64,000 nucleotides of DNA from Comamonas sp. GTDB taxonomy: Bacteria; Pseudomonadota; Gammaproteobacteria; Burkholderiales; Burkholderiaceae_C. Location of the stretch: positions 1-64,000 of the forward strand of contig NZ_SPEY01000001.1 of the NCBI RefSeq assembly GCF_009360615.1. The letters run 5' to 3'. A program made the position numbers and the translations under genes. Under the pieces are notes generated by a model. It saw nothing but the letters and a program-made list of their open reading frames with translations. It did not search any database and was not told the origin of the DNA. Shown here one piece after another: positions 43,803-52,058 of the stretch. Position 1 is the first letter of the stretch, and the number at the start of each line of letters is the position of its first letter.

Positions 43803-45167
43803 TCAGCGCGAGAAGCCCGGCGCCACGCTGGACGACACCCCACCCGCCATCCACGGCCCCCACACCGCAGGATCACGCTGCTCGGTGCGCCCGGGCAGCA
43901 GCGGCTCCACATTCACATCGCGGGCCAGCGGCTTGACGAGACGTGGCGTCACCACAATCGCAAGCTCGCTCTCCTTTTGCTGAAACTCCTGACGCTTGAA
44001 CAACACGCCCAGAATCGGGATATCGCCCAGCAAAGGAACCTTGTCGGAGCCCGATGTGGTGTTGCGGCTGACCAGGCCGCCAATCACAAAGCTTTCGCCG
44101 TCGCCCAGTTCCACCGTCGTGTCGGCACGCCGTGTGGTGATGGACGGAATGGTCGCGCTGTTCAGAACAATGGTGTTGGCATAGTCCAGTTCGCTGGCTT
44201 CGGGCGCCACCTTGAGCACGATGCGATCGTTGGACAGCACCGTGGGAGACACCGTCAAGCCGATGCCATACGGCTTGTACTGAATTGCCACCATGCCCGT
44301 GCCGGCGGGCACGGGAACCGGCACTTCGCCGCCCGACAGAAAGTTGGCGCTCTGACCGGACAAGGCCACCAGGGTCGGTGCCGCCAGCACCCGCGCCAGG
44401 TTATTGCCTTCGAGCATGCCGATATTGACACCGATGCCCGCCTTGTCGAACTGCATCAGCAGGTTGAAGGCCTGAGTCAAGGGATTGGCGGTTGCCCCCG
44501 TCGTGGAGCTCCCTCCGCTGATGCCATAAGAACCACGTCCAAAAATGCCAAAGCTGAAGCCCGAGCTGTTGGGGGACGTGCTGAACAGATTGAGGCCGAC
44601 CTTTTTCATCTGGGTCTTGTTGAACTCGACCACCTTGACATCGACCTGCACCACATTGCTTTTGAGCTGAACGCTGGAGAGATCGACGGTCTTGGCCTTG
44701 TCGGCGGACTGCGCGTTCGCCAGCTCGCCGGCAAACTGCTGCTCTATCAGGCTGGAGGCCTTGGCCGTGCGCAGTTCCACGCGTTGCTGCACATTGAGCA
44801 TATGGGTCTGCGCCTGCGCTTCACCGCGCGGCCAGACCATGAACGAGGTGCTGCCGGGCTTGAGCGGGCTCAGCAGGATCTTGGCGGCGGCCCCCTTGCC
44901 CGCGCGCTTGATATGCACGGCGGCAATCGTGTCGTCGCCGATGGCAATGCGGTCCACCCCGCCGGGCAGATCCATCTCATGCTGCGCCCCCATGACCAGC
45001 TTGATTTCCCTGGCTGCTGTTGCTTGCTGCGCTCTGCTTTCGCCCGCATTGGGCACTTGCTGCGCAAGGGCCGGGACAGTGACGGCACTGAAGGACAGGC
45101 CGCAGAGCAGATACAGCGGCTTCATTGACGGGGTGCGGGGCGAGATCCAAATAGTCTTGTGATTCAT
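43803..45167 (-). CDS. cpaC: CpaC/RcpA outer-membrane secretin
   Basis: A 454-residue secretin through which the Flp pilus leaves the cell. It has a signal peptide (LYLLCGLSFSAVTVPALA), a pilus/BON-type N-domain (VMGAQHEMDLPGGVDRIAIG), the VQVDVKVVEFNKTQMKKVG stretch and the secretin core (LVALSGQSANFLSGGEVPVP, IGLTVSPTVLSNDRIVLKV, ELGDGESFVIGGL, VPLLGDIPILG). The ATG at 45167 directly follows the cpaB stop; an inner Met at 45125 is possible. The C-terminal tail (from about 425) is Pro/Ser-rich. Confidence 0.94.
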   Translation of the reverse strand: MNHKTIWISPRTPSMKPLYLLCGLSFSAVTVPALAQQVPNAGESRAQQATAAREIKLVMGAQHEMDLPGGVDRIAIGDDTIAAVHIKRAGKGAAAKILLSPLKPGSTSFMVWPRGEAQAQTHMLNVQQRVELRTAKASSLIEQQFAGELANAQSADKAKTVDLSSVQLKSNVVQVDVKVVEFNKTQMKKVGLNLFSTSPNSSGFSFGIFGRGSYGISGGSSTTGATANPLTQAFNLLMQFDKAGIGVNIGMLEGNNLARVLAAPTLVALSGQSANFLSGGEVPVPVPAGTGMVAIQYKPYGIGLTVSPTVLSNDRIVLKVAPEASELDYANTIVLNSATIPSITTRRADTTVELGDGESFVIGGLVSRNTTSGSDKVPLLGDIPILGVLFKRQEFQQKESELAIVVTPRLVKPLARDVNVEPLLPGRTEQRDPAVWGPWMAGGVSSSVAPGFSR

Positions 45168-45170
45168 AGC

Positions 45171-46160
45171 TCAGTACCGCACGGTTTGGGAGTTGGCGCC
45201 ACGCACGAATTCAACGGGCAGGGACGAGTCCGCGGACGCGGTACGCGTGCGCGGCACTGCAGGCTTGCTCATCCCCGCAGTGATGGGCTTGGCCGCACTC
45301 ATGCGCGCTGCCGAGGTGCCTGCGGAACCGGCCAAGCTGCTCATGGCCACACCGGCCCGCGCTGCGTCTGCACCTTCCAGCGCAGCGGCGGCAGATCCCT
45401 TGGTCATGGCGACGGTCAATACACCAGGCAGCGGAGAAAACTTCTCGCGATCCGGTTCGGTCATGTCCGTGGGATTGCGCAATGCCAGCAGCAGACTGCC
45501 ATTGGAGCCTCCCAGCAGCAACTGATTGACCTCGGCCACCGGTACCGCAAGCACTGCAGTTCTAGCGTTGTCGGGGCCATTGGCCTGCTTGCCCTCTGTT
45601 TTCTCCGCCGCAGTCACAGCGTCCACCGATGCCGATCCATAGGCCAGCACGCGCTTGCGCGAAAGCAGCAAACGCGCCTGGCTCTGGTCAATTTCATTGC
45701 CGTCGCGGCGCAATGCAAAGAATACATCGACAAAGTCACCGGGTCTGATGCGATTGCCAGCGCCAATGCTTTCATCGACCTTGACCGCCACCGCACGCTC
45801 ACCCTCCGACAACTTGAGCGCCAGGCCGGTCACCATTTGCCCTTGGAGTACGGGTGCGCCCTTTGGAATGTCCACCGCAGGAACGGAGCCAATGGCAGCC
45901 TGAATCTCGCCCAAAGCACCATCGGGCTTGGCGGGCAACTGCATGAGCTGCAGATCCTCGGCCTTGAGTGCCTGGCCCGCGGGAATGGCCTGTGCGGCCA
46001 CCACCACACTCGGGCCGGCATTGGGTTGGCTGTTGCTGACGGAAGCTTGAGCCTGAGGGTCCGGTGCCTGAGGAGCCCTGGCAAGCATCCACCCATAAAC
46101 ACCCAGAGCCAATGCCACTGCCAGCAAAACCCCGACCGCGATCTTTGCGACATTCACCAT
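45171..46160 (-). CDS. cpaB: CpaB/RcpC pilus assembly protein
   Basis: A 329-residue protein with one N-terminal membrane segment (IAVGVLLAVALALGVYGWM) and an SAF-domain-like region (VVVAAQAIPAGQALKAEDL), followed by GERAVAVKVDESIGAGNRIRPGDFVDVFF in pieces (GERAVAVKVDESIGAGN; RPGDFVDVFF) that defines CpaB. The C-terminal 70 residues are Ala/Ser/Met-rich and unordered. GAGGGAA precedes the ATG at 46160. It works with the secretin in the periplasm. Confidence 0.92.
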   Translation of the reverse strand: MVNVAKIAVGVLLAVALALGVYGWMLARAPQAPDPQAQASVSNSQPNAGPSVVVAAQAIPAGQALKAEDLQLMQLPAKPDGALGEIQAAIGSVPAVDIPKGAPVLQGQMVTGLALKLSEGERAVAVKVDESIGAGNRIRPGDFVDVFFALRRDGNEIDQSQARLLLSRKRVLAYGSASVDAVTAAEKTEGKQANGPDNARTAVLAVPVAEVNQLLLGGSNGSLLLALRNPTDMTEPDREKFSPLPGVLTVAMTKGSAAAALEGADAARAGVAMSSLAGSAGTSAARMSAAKPITAGMSKPAVPRTRTASADSSLPVEFVRGANSQTVRY

Positions 46161-46207
46161 AAATTCCCTCTTTTTACTGGGCCTCAAAGAGCAAGGCTTT
46201 ATCGTTT

Positions 46208-46744
46208 TCAGTCAATCAAGCTTATTTGTGCGACTGCTCTCCCCCGCAAGAGATTGGGAGTGGGCAAGCTCAACACAGGCCCCAGCAACCTTGGGATCAG
46301 CGGTGCAGAGGCATAGTTGTAGTTCACCTGCATGGTCACGCAGTTCACCAGGCTGGCATCGTTGGAGGCAGTGAAAGATGCTGAACCTGTACCACAGAGA
46401 CCAGGCGTGGCATGCAAGCCCGCAGCATCGCTGACACCTGCGCTGCAGCCCGCAGAGCCCAAGCCTGCACCCATTCTGGAAAGCCAATCTGTTGCCAAGG
46501 CCGCAGTGGCACAGGCTGCAGTCAAACGTGCCTGCAACTGGGCGGGCTTGGTCATCGTGGAGCCCGTTGGAACGGAGGGATATCGCACTGCGGCTCTTGC
46601 CCCTTCGGCGGCGGCCAAGGTCAAGGTCTGCTGTGCAGCAAAAATCAGGCCATAGGTGATGATGGCGTAGAAGATCAGAAAGAAGATGGGAAAGAGAATG
46701 GCAAATTCAATGGCTGCTGCACCTTGCTGTCTTTTGAATTGCAT
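46208..46744 (-). CDS. tadE: TadE-like pseudopilin
   Basis: A 178-residue minor pseudopilin. The start QQGAAAIEFAILFPIFFLI has the TadE pattern: Gly before the cleavage point, Glu at position +5, then a long hydrophobic helix. The rest is a Cys-containing periplasmic part (AACATAAL, GSAGCSAGV, GLCGTGS, NCVTMQVNYNY). It would be processed by the prepilin peptidase encoded next door and act in pilus assembly. Confidence 0.88.
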   Translation of the reverse strand: MQFKRQQGAAAIEFAILFPIFFLIFYAIITYGLIFAAQQTLTLAAAEGARAAVRYPSVPTGSTMTKPAQLQARLTAACATAALATDWLSRMGAGLGSAGCSAGVSDAAGLHATPGLCGTGSASFTASNDASLVNCVTMQVNYNYASAPLIPRLLGPVLSLPTPNLLRGRAVAQISLID

Positions 46745-46764
46745 GATCCCCTCCTTTCCTCTTG

Positions 46765-47235
46765 CTATTTATTCAGCATCAGAACAATCACCGTTGCCAT
46801 GGAGAGATAGGTCACATATGGAATGAACCTTCTCTTGTTTTTTTGAGTACCGTCGTCCCAATCTATAGCTGGAGAGAAAAAATACTTCAAATGACTTCGA
46901 ACAATGAATCCATGAGCCACCGCAAAACCGCAACTCAACGCCCAGACAAGCAATAACAACTCCCAACCCAGCCAGGCACCAAGTGCAACCGCGAACTTCA
47001 CATCTCCGGCAGCCATCATTCCAAAGAAATAAAACACTAAAAGAACTGAAAATGCCAAAAAACAACCAAGAAAAGCACCTTCAACAGAAATCCTAACAGG
47101 GCTTGCTTCAGGAAAAAGGAAAGCAGTAATAAATGCCAACCCTAATCCTGAAACAGATAAATAATTGAAACATTTTCTATATCTGGCATCACAGACTGCC
47201 GAAATGCACAGCCATGCCAGAAATATCATGCTCAT
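46765..47235 (-). CDS. tadV: TadV/CpaA prepilin peptidase
   Basis: A 156-residue inner-membrane aspartyl peptidase that trims Flp and TadE-type pseudopilins. The two catalytic aspartates are visible: CDARYRK (Asp16) and MAAGDVKF (Asp78, in the GxGD-like site, here AAGD). It has about five hydrophobic segments and no N-methylation domain, as usual for the Tad type. Base use is more AT-rich than the rest of the operon. Its ATG overlaps the flp stop by four bases. Confidence 0.9.
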   Translation of the reverse strand: MSMIFLAWLCISAVCDARYRKCFNYLSVSGLGLAFITAFLFPEASPVRISVEGAFLGCFLAFSVLLVFYFFGMMAAGDVKFAVALGAWLGWELLLLVWALSCGFAVAHGFIVRSHLKYFFSPAIDWDDGTQKNKRRFIPYVTYLSMATVIVLMLNK

Positions 47236-47411
47236 GTTGCGGCTGTTCCTCCAATCGCAGTAAGAATATTATTCAAGAGCGTTCTAATCTGAGTTCCAAG
47301 GCCGGTAACAGCACCCACAATGACAGCGGCAATCAATCCCGCGATCAGGCCGTACTCAATCGCCGTTGCACCTTCTTCATCACGCCAGAATTTGATGATT
47401 TGGTCTTTCAT
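47232..47411 (-). CDS. flp: Flp major pilin
   Basis: A 59-residue type IVb pilin: short charged leader MKDQIIKFWRDEEG, cleavage expected between Gly14 and Ala15, then ATAIEYGLIAGLIAAVIVGA with the conserved Glu and Tyr, and a short C-terminal part rich in Thr and Ala. AAGGAG lies seven bases before the ATG at 47411. As the first recognised gene of the tad operon it should be the most abundant product. Confidence 0.95.
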   Translation of the reverse strand: MKDQIIKFWRDEEGATAIEYGLIAGLIAAVIVGAVTGLGTQIRTLLNNILTAIGGTAAT

Positions 47412-47429
47412 GACTAGCTCCTTCAACAA

Positions 47430-47606
47430 TCAGGTTTGTAGATCGCTGTGGCTGTTTTCGACCACCGCGGAGTCCATCTTACGAAGCAAGAAACATCTTG
47501 AAATATTTGAAATAGCTATCAACAAATATGCAGCATAGCCCTCAGCAATTTCAACCCTCGGGTAAGCAAGCACTCCCGCACCAAAAAATCCAATAAAAAC
47601 AATCAC
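47430..47606 (-). CDS. Possible small membrane protein just upstream of flp
   Basis: An open frame of 58 codons that I translated by hand: GTG start, hydrophobic VIVFIGFFGAGVLAYP, then AYLLIAISNISRCFLL, a basic RK and a polar tail ending SHSDLQT. Its stop codon lies 19 bases before the flp ATG, in the same direction. The ribosome binding site is weak and no family is recognised. It could be a real first gene of the operon or chance in AT-rich leader DNA. Confidence 0.35.
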   Translation of the reverse strand: MIVFIGFFGAGVLAYPRVEIAEGYAAYLLIAISNISRCFLLRKMDSAVVENSHSDLQT

Positions 47607-47763
47607 TTCAAAGCCAGAAAGAGATCATCTGTAATTTTTCCGACTAATCCCCCACGTGTGGCTTCCGGTTCAATCTACGCAATCTTCATTCATTTCCTAC
47701 AGGCTATTGGATTTCATCCTACATTTGATAATCGGGTTAACCCTTGCTCTCAAATGAAAAAAC

Positions 47764-47792
47764 AAAAAGGCCTGTAGTTAACAGGCCTTTTT
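47764..47792 (-). terminator. Strong hairpin terminator after the XRE gene
   Basis: Perfect 12-base stem (AAAAAGGCCTGT at 47764-47775 with ACAGGCCTTTTT at 47781-47792) and five-base loop. A and T tracts on both sides make it work in either direction. It lies 37 bases after the XRE gene end and insulates the tad promoter region from upstream transcription. Confidence 0.88.
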
Positions 47793-47829
47793 GAAACAAA
47801 AGAGATCGCTCAATACAGCGACTCGGGAC

Positions 47830-48144
47830 TCACTGCAGTGCTTTTATCAGTTTGAGAGCGATGTCCTGCAGCGGTGGCTGCAGTTTGCGATAGCTGTCGA
47901 GCAAACGCTGTTCATCGCTGGGAAGCGACAGGGTTTCGGAATGCAGACCTGCCATCAATTCCAGTGCCGTGGTCTGCAGGGCGACAGCCAGTCTTGCCAG
48001 GGTGTCGTTCTTGAGCGTGCGAATGGCTCCGGACTCGATCTGTGAGATAGCGGATGCCGTGACATCCGCCATCTGCGCCAGGCGCCCCTGGCTCAAGCCC
48101 AGCGCCTGTCGCCGGGCGCGTATGCGCTCACCTAAATGCGTCAT
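47830..48144 (-). CDS. XRE-family transcriptional regulator
   Basis: A 104-residue Cro/CI-type helix-turn-helix protein: LGERIRARRQALGLSQGRLA, QMADVTASAISQIESGAIR and LARLAVALQTTALELMAG form the full HTH_3 domain; a short helical tail follows (LLDSYRKLQPPLQDIALKLI), as in small stand-alone regulators. ATG at 48144 has AGGTGG before it; a GTG at 48153 is an alternative. It lies alone between yecA and the tad locus, and its target is unknown. Confidence 0.9.
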   Translation of the reverse strand: MTHLGERIRARRQALGLSQGRLAQMADVTASAISQIESGAIRTLKNDTLARLAVALQTTALELMAGLHSETLSLPSDEQRLLDSYRKLQPPLQDIALKLIKALQ

Positions 48145-48288
48145 CGATGCCACCTACTCACACTACACGCCAATGCCTGGGCCAGCTTCGCCCGGCTTGC
48201 GGTCCGAGCGCCCCTGCATACGAAACACCTGATGCAGGGGCTTGCAACGCCGCAGCACCGACCGGCCCGCAGCGGTGCAGCGTCGTGC

Positions 48289-48315
48289 ACAAGCGCCTCA
48301 GGGGAGGGCGCTTGT
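48289..48315 (-). terminator. Perfect hairpin at the end of the YecA-type gene
   Basis: Nine-base stem (48289-48297 with 48307-48315) and nine-base loop at the stop codon of the YecA-like gene. No T-tract follows on the minus strand, so it may protect the mRNA end rather than terminate by itself. Confidence 0.4.
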
Positions 48316-49163
48316 CAGGCCCCGTGGCACTTCTTGAACTTCTTGCCGCTACCGCAGGGGCAAGGATCGTTGCGGCCGGGCTGCTCGCCCTTGACGATGG
48401 TTTCCTGGCGAGGGCCCATGCTCTTCCACAGGCGGTACAGGTCGTACACGGCCCAGATGGCTTCGCCAAAGGCATCCACACGCTCCTGGCTGGTCGATGC
48501 TGGGCCTGCTTCGTCATACAGGTTCAGGGCCGGCTCGTCCGTGTCGTCTTCAGTCAGGTTGACGATGAACTCCATGGCCGCGTCCAGCAACTGGGCCGCT
48601 TCCTTGTCGCGGGGTGCCGCCCATTCGTCGGCCCAGTTTTCCACCACGAACATGAAGCCCAGTGCCCAGACCTGAGAGAACGACGGCACTTCTTCGCCTG
48701 CCAGCTCGGCCTTTTCGGCTTCGGGCAGGATGGCGATGGCGCCACGCGTATCCAGCGCTTCGGGCTGGAAGGCCGCGTCGTCGGCCAGGGACTTGATGTC
48801 GGCATCCAGCTGCTCGCGCACTTCGGCCATGCGCAGCTCGAACAGCTCCATGAAACGCGCCTGCTGGGCCTTGTCCTTGAAGACTTCCAGCTTGGGCAGA
48901 GGCTGGCCTTCGGTCACTTCCAGGGCTTCGCCATCACCCAGCAGCATGGGCATGTATTCGGCAGCGGAGATGGGACGGCGCGTGCAGACCAGAGCGGTCA
49001 GGAAACCGTCGCAGAATTCCCACTGGGGAATCTCGTCGCCACGGGTGCGCAGCTCGTCGAGCAGAGCATCCAGCTCCTCGAGCTGATCGTTGCTCAGTGC
49101 GCCCTGGGGCATGTCGTCGAGGGCCGCATCTTCTGCAGCGGAGTTAGGTGCTTGTTCTTGCAT
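48315..49163 (-). CDS. UPF0149/YecA-family protein with SEC-C motif
   Basis: A 282-residue, strongly acidic protein. The N-terminal three quarters are the UPF0149 fold ([68 protein letters not shown]). The end is a SEC-C zinc motif, [19 protein letters not shown], as in SecA and YecA. YecA-type proteins have been linked to the ribosome and protein export. It is a single gene, upstream of the XRE gene and in the same orientation. Confidence 0.9.
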   Translation of the reverse strand: MQEQAPNSAAEDAALDDMPQGALSNDQLEELDALLDELRTRGDEIPQWEFCDGFLTALVCTRRPISAAEYMPMLLGDGEALEVTEGQPLPKLEVFKDKAQQARFMELFELRMAEVREQLDADIKSLADDAAFQPEALDTRGAIAILPEAEKAELAGEEVPSFSQVWALGFMFVVENWADEWAAPRDKEAAQLLDAAMEFIVNLTEDDTDEPALNLYDEAGPASTSQERVDAFGEAIWAVYDLYRLWKSMGPRQETIVKGEQPGRNDPCPCGSGKKFKKCHGA

Positions 49164-49307
49164 AGGGAAAGGCTTTTATGATGGCCCGAACCATTTCATC
49201 ACTATCGAAGTGCAGGGCCGGGCGATGGATCGAGGGGGACAAAACATCCGGGACGGATGCCCCCGTACAGGCTGAATTTTAGCGGGCCGCCATCAACACC
49301 CCCTGCC

Positions 49308-51056
49308 ATGGGAGTATCTGCAGTGCATCGCTTCTTCAACAGTCTGCCCCTGCGCTATGGCGCCCTCTTCGTTTCCGCACTCGCTCTGGGTATCTCGCTC
49401 TACACGCTGGCAACGGCAGGCAAGGGACTCGGATGGCTGATGGCGTCGACCCTGCTGGTACTGCTTGGCATCTGGGATCTGCGGCAAAAGCAGCATGCCA
49501 TCCTGCGCAACTACCCCATCATGGGTCACTTGCGGTTCATCTTCGAATTCATCCGCCCCGAGATCCGCCAGTACTTCATCGAAGGCGATACCGAGGCCCA
49601 GCCCTTCTCGCGCGCCCAGCGCTCGCTGGTCTATCAGCGTGCCAAGGGACAGGTCGACAACCGGCCGTTCGGCACCCAGCTCGACGTGAGTCAGCAGGGC
49701 TATGAGTGGGTCAACCACTCCCTGCAGCCCACCAAGCTCAGCTCGCACGACTTTCGCCTCTGGATTGGCGGCACGCAGGAGCAACCGGCCGAAGGGGTGG
49801 AGCCCTGTACCCGTCCCTATCACGCCAGCGTCTTCAACATCTCTGCCATGAGCTTTGGCGCGCTATCGGGCAATGCCGTCCAGGCGCTGAACCAGGGCGC
49901 GAAGATTGGCGGTTTCATCCACGACACGGGCGAAGGCTCGATCAGCCAGTACCACCGCATGCATGGCGGCGATCTGATCTGGGAGGTGGCTTCGGGCTAC
50001 TTCGGCTGCCGCAATGCGGACGGCACGTTCAGCGAAGAGAAATTCATCGCCAACGCCACCGACCCGCAGGTCAAGATGATCGAGATCAAGCTCAGCCAGG
50101 GCGCAAAGCCCGGCCATGGCGGCATGCTGCCCGGTGCCAAGGTCACTCCCGAAATTGCCGCTGCACGCGGCATACCGATTGGCGTGGACTGCATCTCGCC
50201 GTCCAGCCACAGCGCTTTCTCCACTCCTGTGGAGCTGATGCAGTTCATCGCCAGGCTGCGCCGTCTGTCCGGAGGCAAGCCCACGGGCTTCAAGTTCTGC
50301 GTCGGCCACCCCTGGGAATGGTTTGCCATGGTCAAGGCCATGCTGGAAACCGATATCACGCCCGACTTCATTGTCGTCGACGGGGCCGAGGGCGGTACGG
50401 GCGCTGCGCCTGTGGAGTTTGTCGACCATGTGGGCGTGCCGCTGCAGGAAGGCCTGCTGCTGGTGCACAACACCCTGCTGGGCGTGAACCTGCGCCAGCG
50501 CATCAAGATCGGTGCGGCAGGCAAGGTCATCACGGCCTTCGACATCGCGCGCATGATGGCACTGGGGGCCGACTGGTGCAATTCGGGGCGCGGCTTCATG
50601 ATGGCGCTGGGCTGCATCCAGGCCCAGAGCTGCCACACCGGCACCTGCCCCACGGGCGTGACCACACAGGACGCCGTGCGCCAGCAAGCCCTGGTCGTAC
50701 CCGACAAGGCCACGCGCGTCGCCAACTTCCACAAGAACACCCTGCATGCGCTGCAGGAGCTGGTTCAGGCCGCAGGTCTCAGGCATCCCAACGAGATCAC
50801 GGCCCACCATATCGTGCGGCGGCTGGACGACACCCAGGTCAGCCTGCTGTCCAACCTGATCTTGCGCGTGGAGCCGGGCTGCCTGCTCAAGAGCCTGAAA
50901 GACCAGCACAAGGTCTTCCAGAACTACTGGCCGCTGGCGACGGCCCAGAGCTTTCAGCCCCTGCGCGAACCCGTGCTGCGTCCCTCTGCTGCGGGCAGTG
51001 CCGACAACGCGGCACAATCGCAGGCTTTTCCCCAGCGCACCGGCATCTGGACCTGA
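49308..51056 (+). CDS. FMN-binding glutamate-synthase-like protein
   Basis: A 582-residue protein with two N-terminal membrane segments (ALFVSALALGISLYTLA, WLMASTLLVLLGIWDL) and a glutamate synthase central TIM barrel: SAMSFGALSGNAVQALNQGA, DTGEGSISQYHRMHGGDLIW, KPGHGGMLPGAKV, VDGAEGGTGAAP and a Cys-rich CIQAQSCHTGTCPTGV iron-sulfur loop. The amidotransferase and other GltB domains are missing, so it is not a full glutamate synthase; the natural substrate of this stand-alone family is unclear. The ATG at 49308 has no ribosome binding site; the in-frame GTG at 49323, with GGAG eight bases before, may be the true start. Confidence 0.85.
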   Translation: MGVSAVHRFFNSLPLRYGALFVSALALGISLYTLATAGKGLGWLMASTLLVLLGIWDLRQKQHAILRNYPIMGHLRFIFEFIRPEIRQYFIEGDTEAQPFSRAQRSLVYQRAKGQVDNRPFGTQLDVSQQGYEWVNHSLQPTKLSSHDFRLWIGGTQEQPAEGVEPCTRPYHASVFNISAMSFGALSGNAVQALNQGAKIGGFIHDTGEGSISQYHRMHGGDLIWEVASGYFGCRNADGTFSEEKFIANATDPQVKMIEIKLSQGAKPGHGGMLPGAKVTPEIAAARGIPIGVDCISPSSHSAFSTPVELMQFIARLRRLSGGKPTGFKFCVGHPWEWFAMVKAMLETDITPDFIVVDGAEGGTGAAPVEFVDHVGVPLQEGLLLVHNTLLGVNLRQRIKIGAAGKVITAFDIARMMALGADWCNSGRGFMMALGCIQAQSCHTGTCPTGVTTQDAVRQQALVVPDKATRVANFHKNTLHALQELVQAAGLRHPNEITAHHIVRRLDDTQVSLLSNLILRVEPGCLLKSLKDQHKVFQNYWPLATAQSFQPLREPVLRPSAAGSADNAAQSQAFPQRTGIWT

Positions 51057-51091
51057 GAAGCCGGAGCCTCGCCCCCGACAGAGCCCAAGCC

Positions 51092-51946
51092 GTGCCATCC
51101 CAGGATATTTCCGCCCCAGAGCAGACGCCCTCTGCACAGACCGCCGCCACCGATTACCAGGCATTCCTGCTGGGACATCTGAACCAGCCCCACAGCATCA
51201 TGCGCTATGAACTTGCGCATGAAACCCTTTGGGTCAAGCGAGCCAACAAGGGCAACCCGGCCCTCAACTACTGGCTGCTGCGCGCGTTGGCCAGGCTGTT
51301 CAGGGCCGCCGTGCTGCAGCCCGTGCCCAATCCCGGCGGAACCGAATCCCTGCAAACCGAAGTACGCCGCCTGCGCAGCTTCAAGGCCAAGGGCCTGCGC
51401 GTGCCGCAGGTGCTGGCCACGACCGATGAGGCCTTTGTGATGCGACACCTGGGCCGTCCGGGCGAGGAGGCGCCGTCCCTGAGCAATGCCATCGAAGATG
51501 CGATTGTCCGGGGCGCTCAGCCCACTCTGGAGCTCTGGAAAAAAGGCCTGGAGGCCATCCGGCAGGCACATGCCAGCGGCGAGGTGCTGAGTCAGGCCGT
51601 GGCGCGCAACATGGTGGTCTGCGCCGACGGGGTCATAGGCTTCATCGACTTTGAGGATGACCCGGCCGCCCATTTGCCGCAGGCCGTCTGCAGGGCGCGA
51701 GATGCGCTCAACTACGCCCAGTCCACGGCGCTGTTTCTGCAGCAGGCCGGTGCACTGGAGCCGGCCCGTGCGGTCTGGCAGCAGTTTGTGCAGCAGCTCC
51801 CCGCCGAGGCCCGGCAGGTACTGGAGAACACCGTCGACAAGCTGGCCTGGGTGCGCTACCTGCCCCGCAGCAAGAGCCTGGGCCGCGACACCCTTCGCGT
51901 GCTGGCGGCCCATGACTTGCTGACGGCGAGCCCACTCTCCGCGTGA
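51092..51946 (+). CDS. Divergent kinase-fold protein
   Basis: About 284 residues from a GTG, reading in a different frame from the preceding gene. The part from YELAHETLWVKRANKG has the beta-3 lysine pattern of Kdo/RIO-like kinases, followed by RRLRSFKAKGLRVPQVL and a metal-loop-like MVVCADGVIGFIDFEDDP. The catalytic loop is abnormal: where HGD(L)xxxN is expected it reads EVLSQAVARN, with the Asn kept but His and Asp lost. It may be a pseudokinase or a membrane phosphotransferase with altered chemistry. The start is uncertain (ATG near 51200 is possible). It lies 35 bases after the FMN protein gene. Confidence 0.6.
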   Translation: MPSQDISAPEQTPSAQTAATDYQAFLLGHLNQPHSIMRYELAHETLWVKRANKGNPALNYWLLRALARLFRAAVLQPVPNPGGTESLQTEVRRLRSFKAKGLRVPQVLATTDEAFVMRHLGRPGEEAPSLSNAIEDAIVRGAQPTLELWKKGLEAIRQAHASGEVLSQAVARNMVVCADGVIGFIDFEDDPAAHLPQAVCRARDALNYAQSTALFLQQAGALEPARAVWQQFVQQLPAEARQVLENTVDKLAWVRYLPRSKSLGRDTLRVLAAHDLLTASPLSA

Positions 51947-52004
51947 ATCGATGAGAGCAGTCGCGACCATTCCTTGCCCTGATCGGGGGGAAACCTGAAG
52001 CCCA

Positions 52005-52036
52005 CAAAAAAGCCCCGACCATCAGGCCGGGGCTTT
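52005..52036 (-). terminator. Terminator after dctA
   Basis: Ten-base stem AGCCCCGACC (52011-52020) with GGCCGGGGCT (52025-52034), one mismatch and a four-base loop, followed on the minus strand by six T residues (52005-52010). It lies 23 bases after the dctA stop. Confidence 0.8.
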
Positions 52037-52058
52037 GGGGGCCGAGACCTGGGCTCGG

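Noticed and set aside
49706-51091. 5' part of a long plus-strand frame that continues into the kinase-fold gene
   Set aside because: This part overlaps the FMN-binding protein in another frame and is low-complexity; only the section from about 51092 has protein character.
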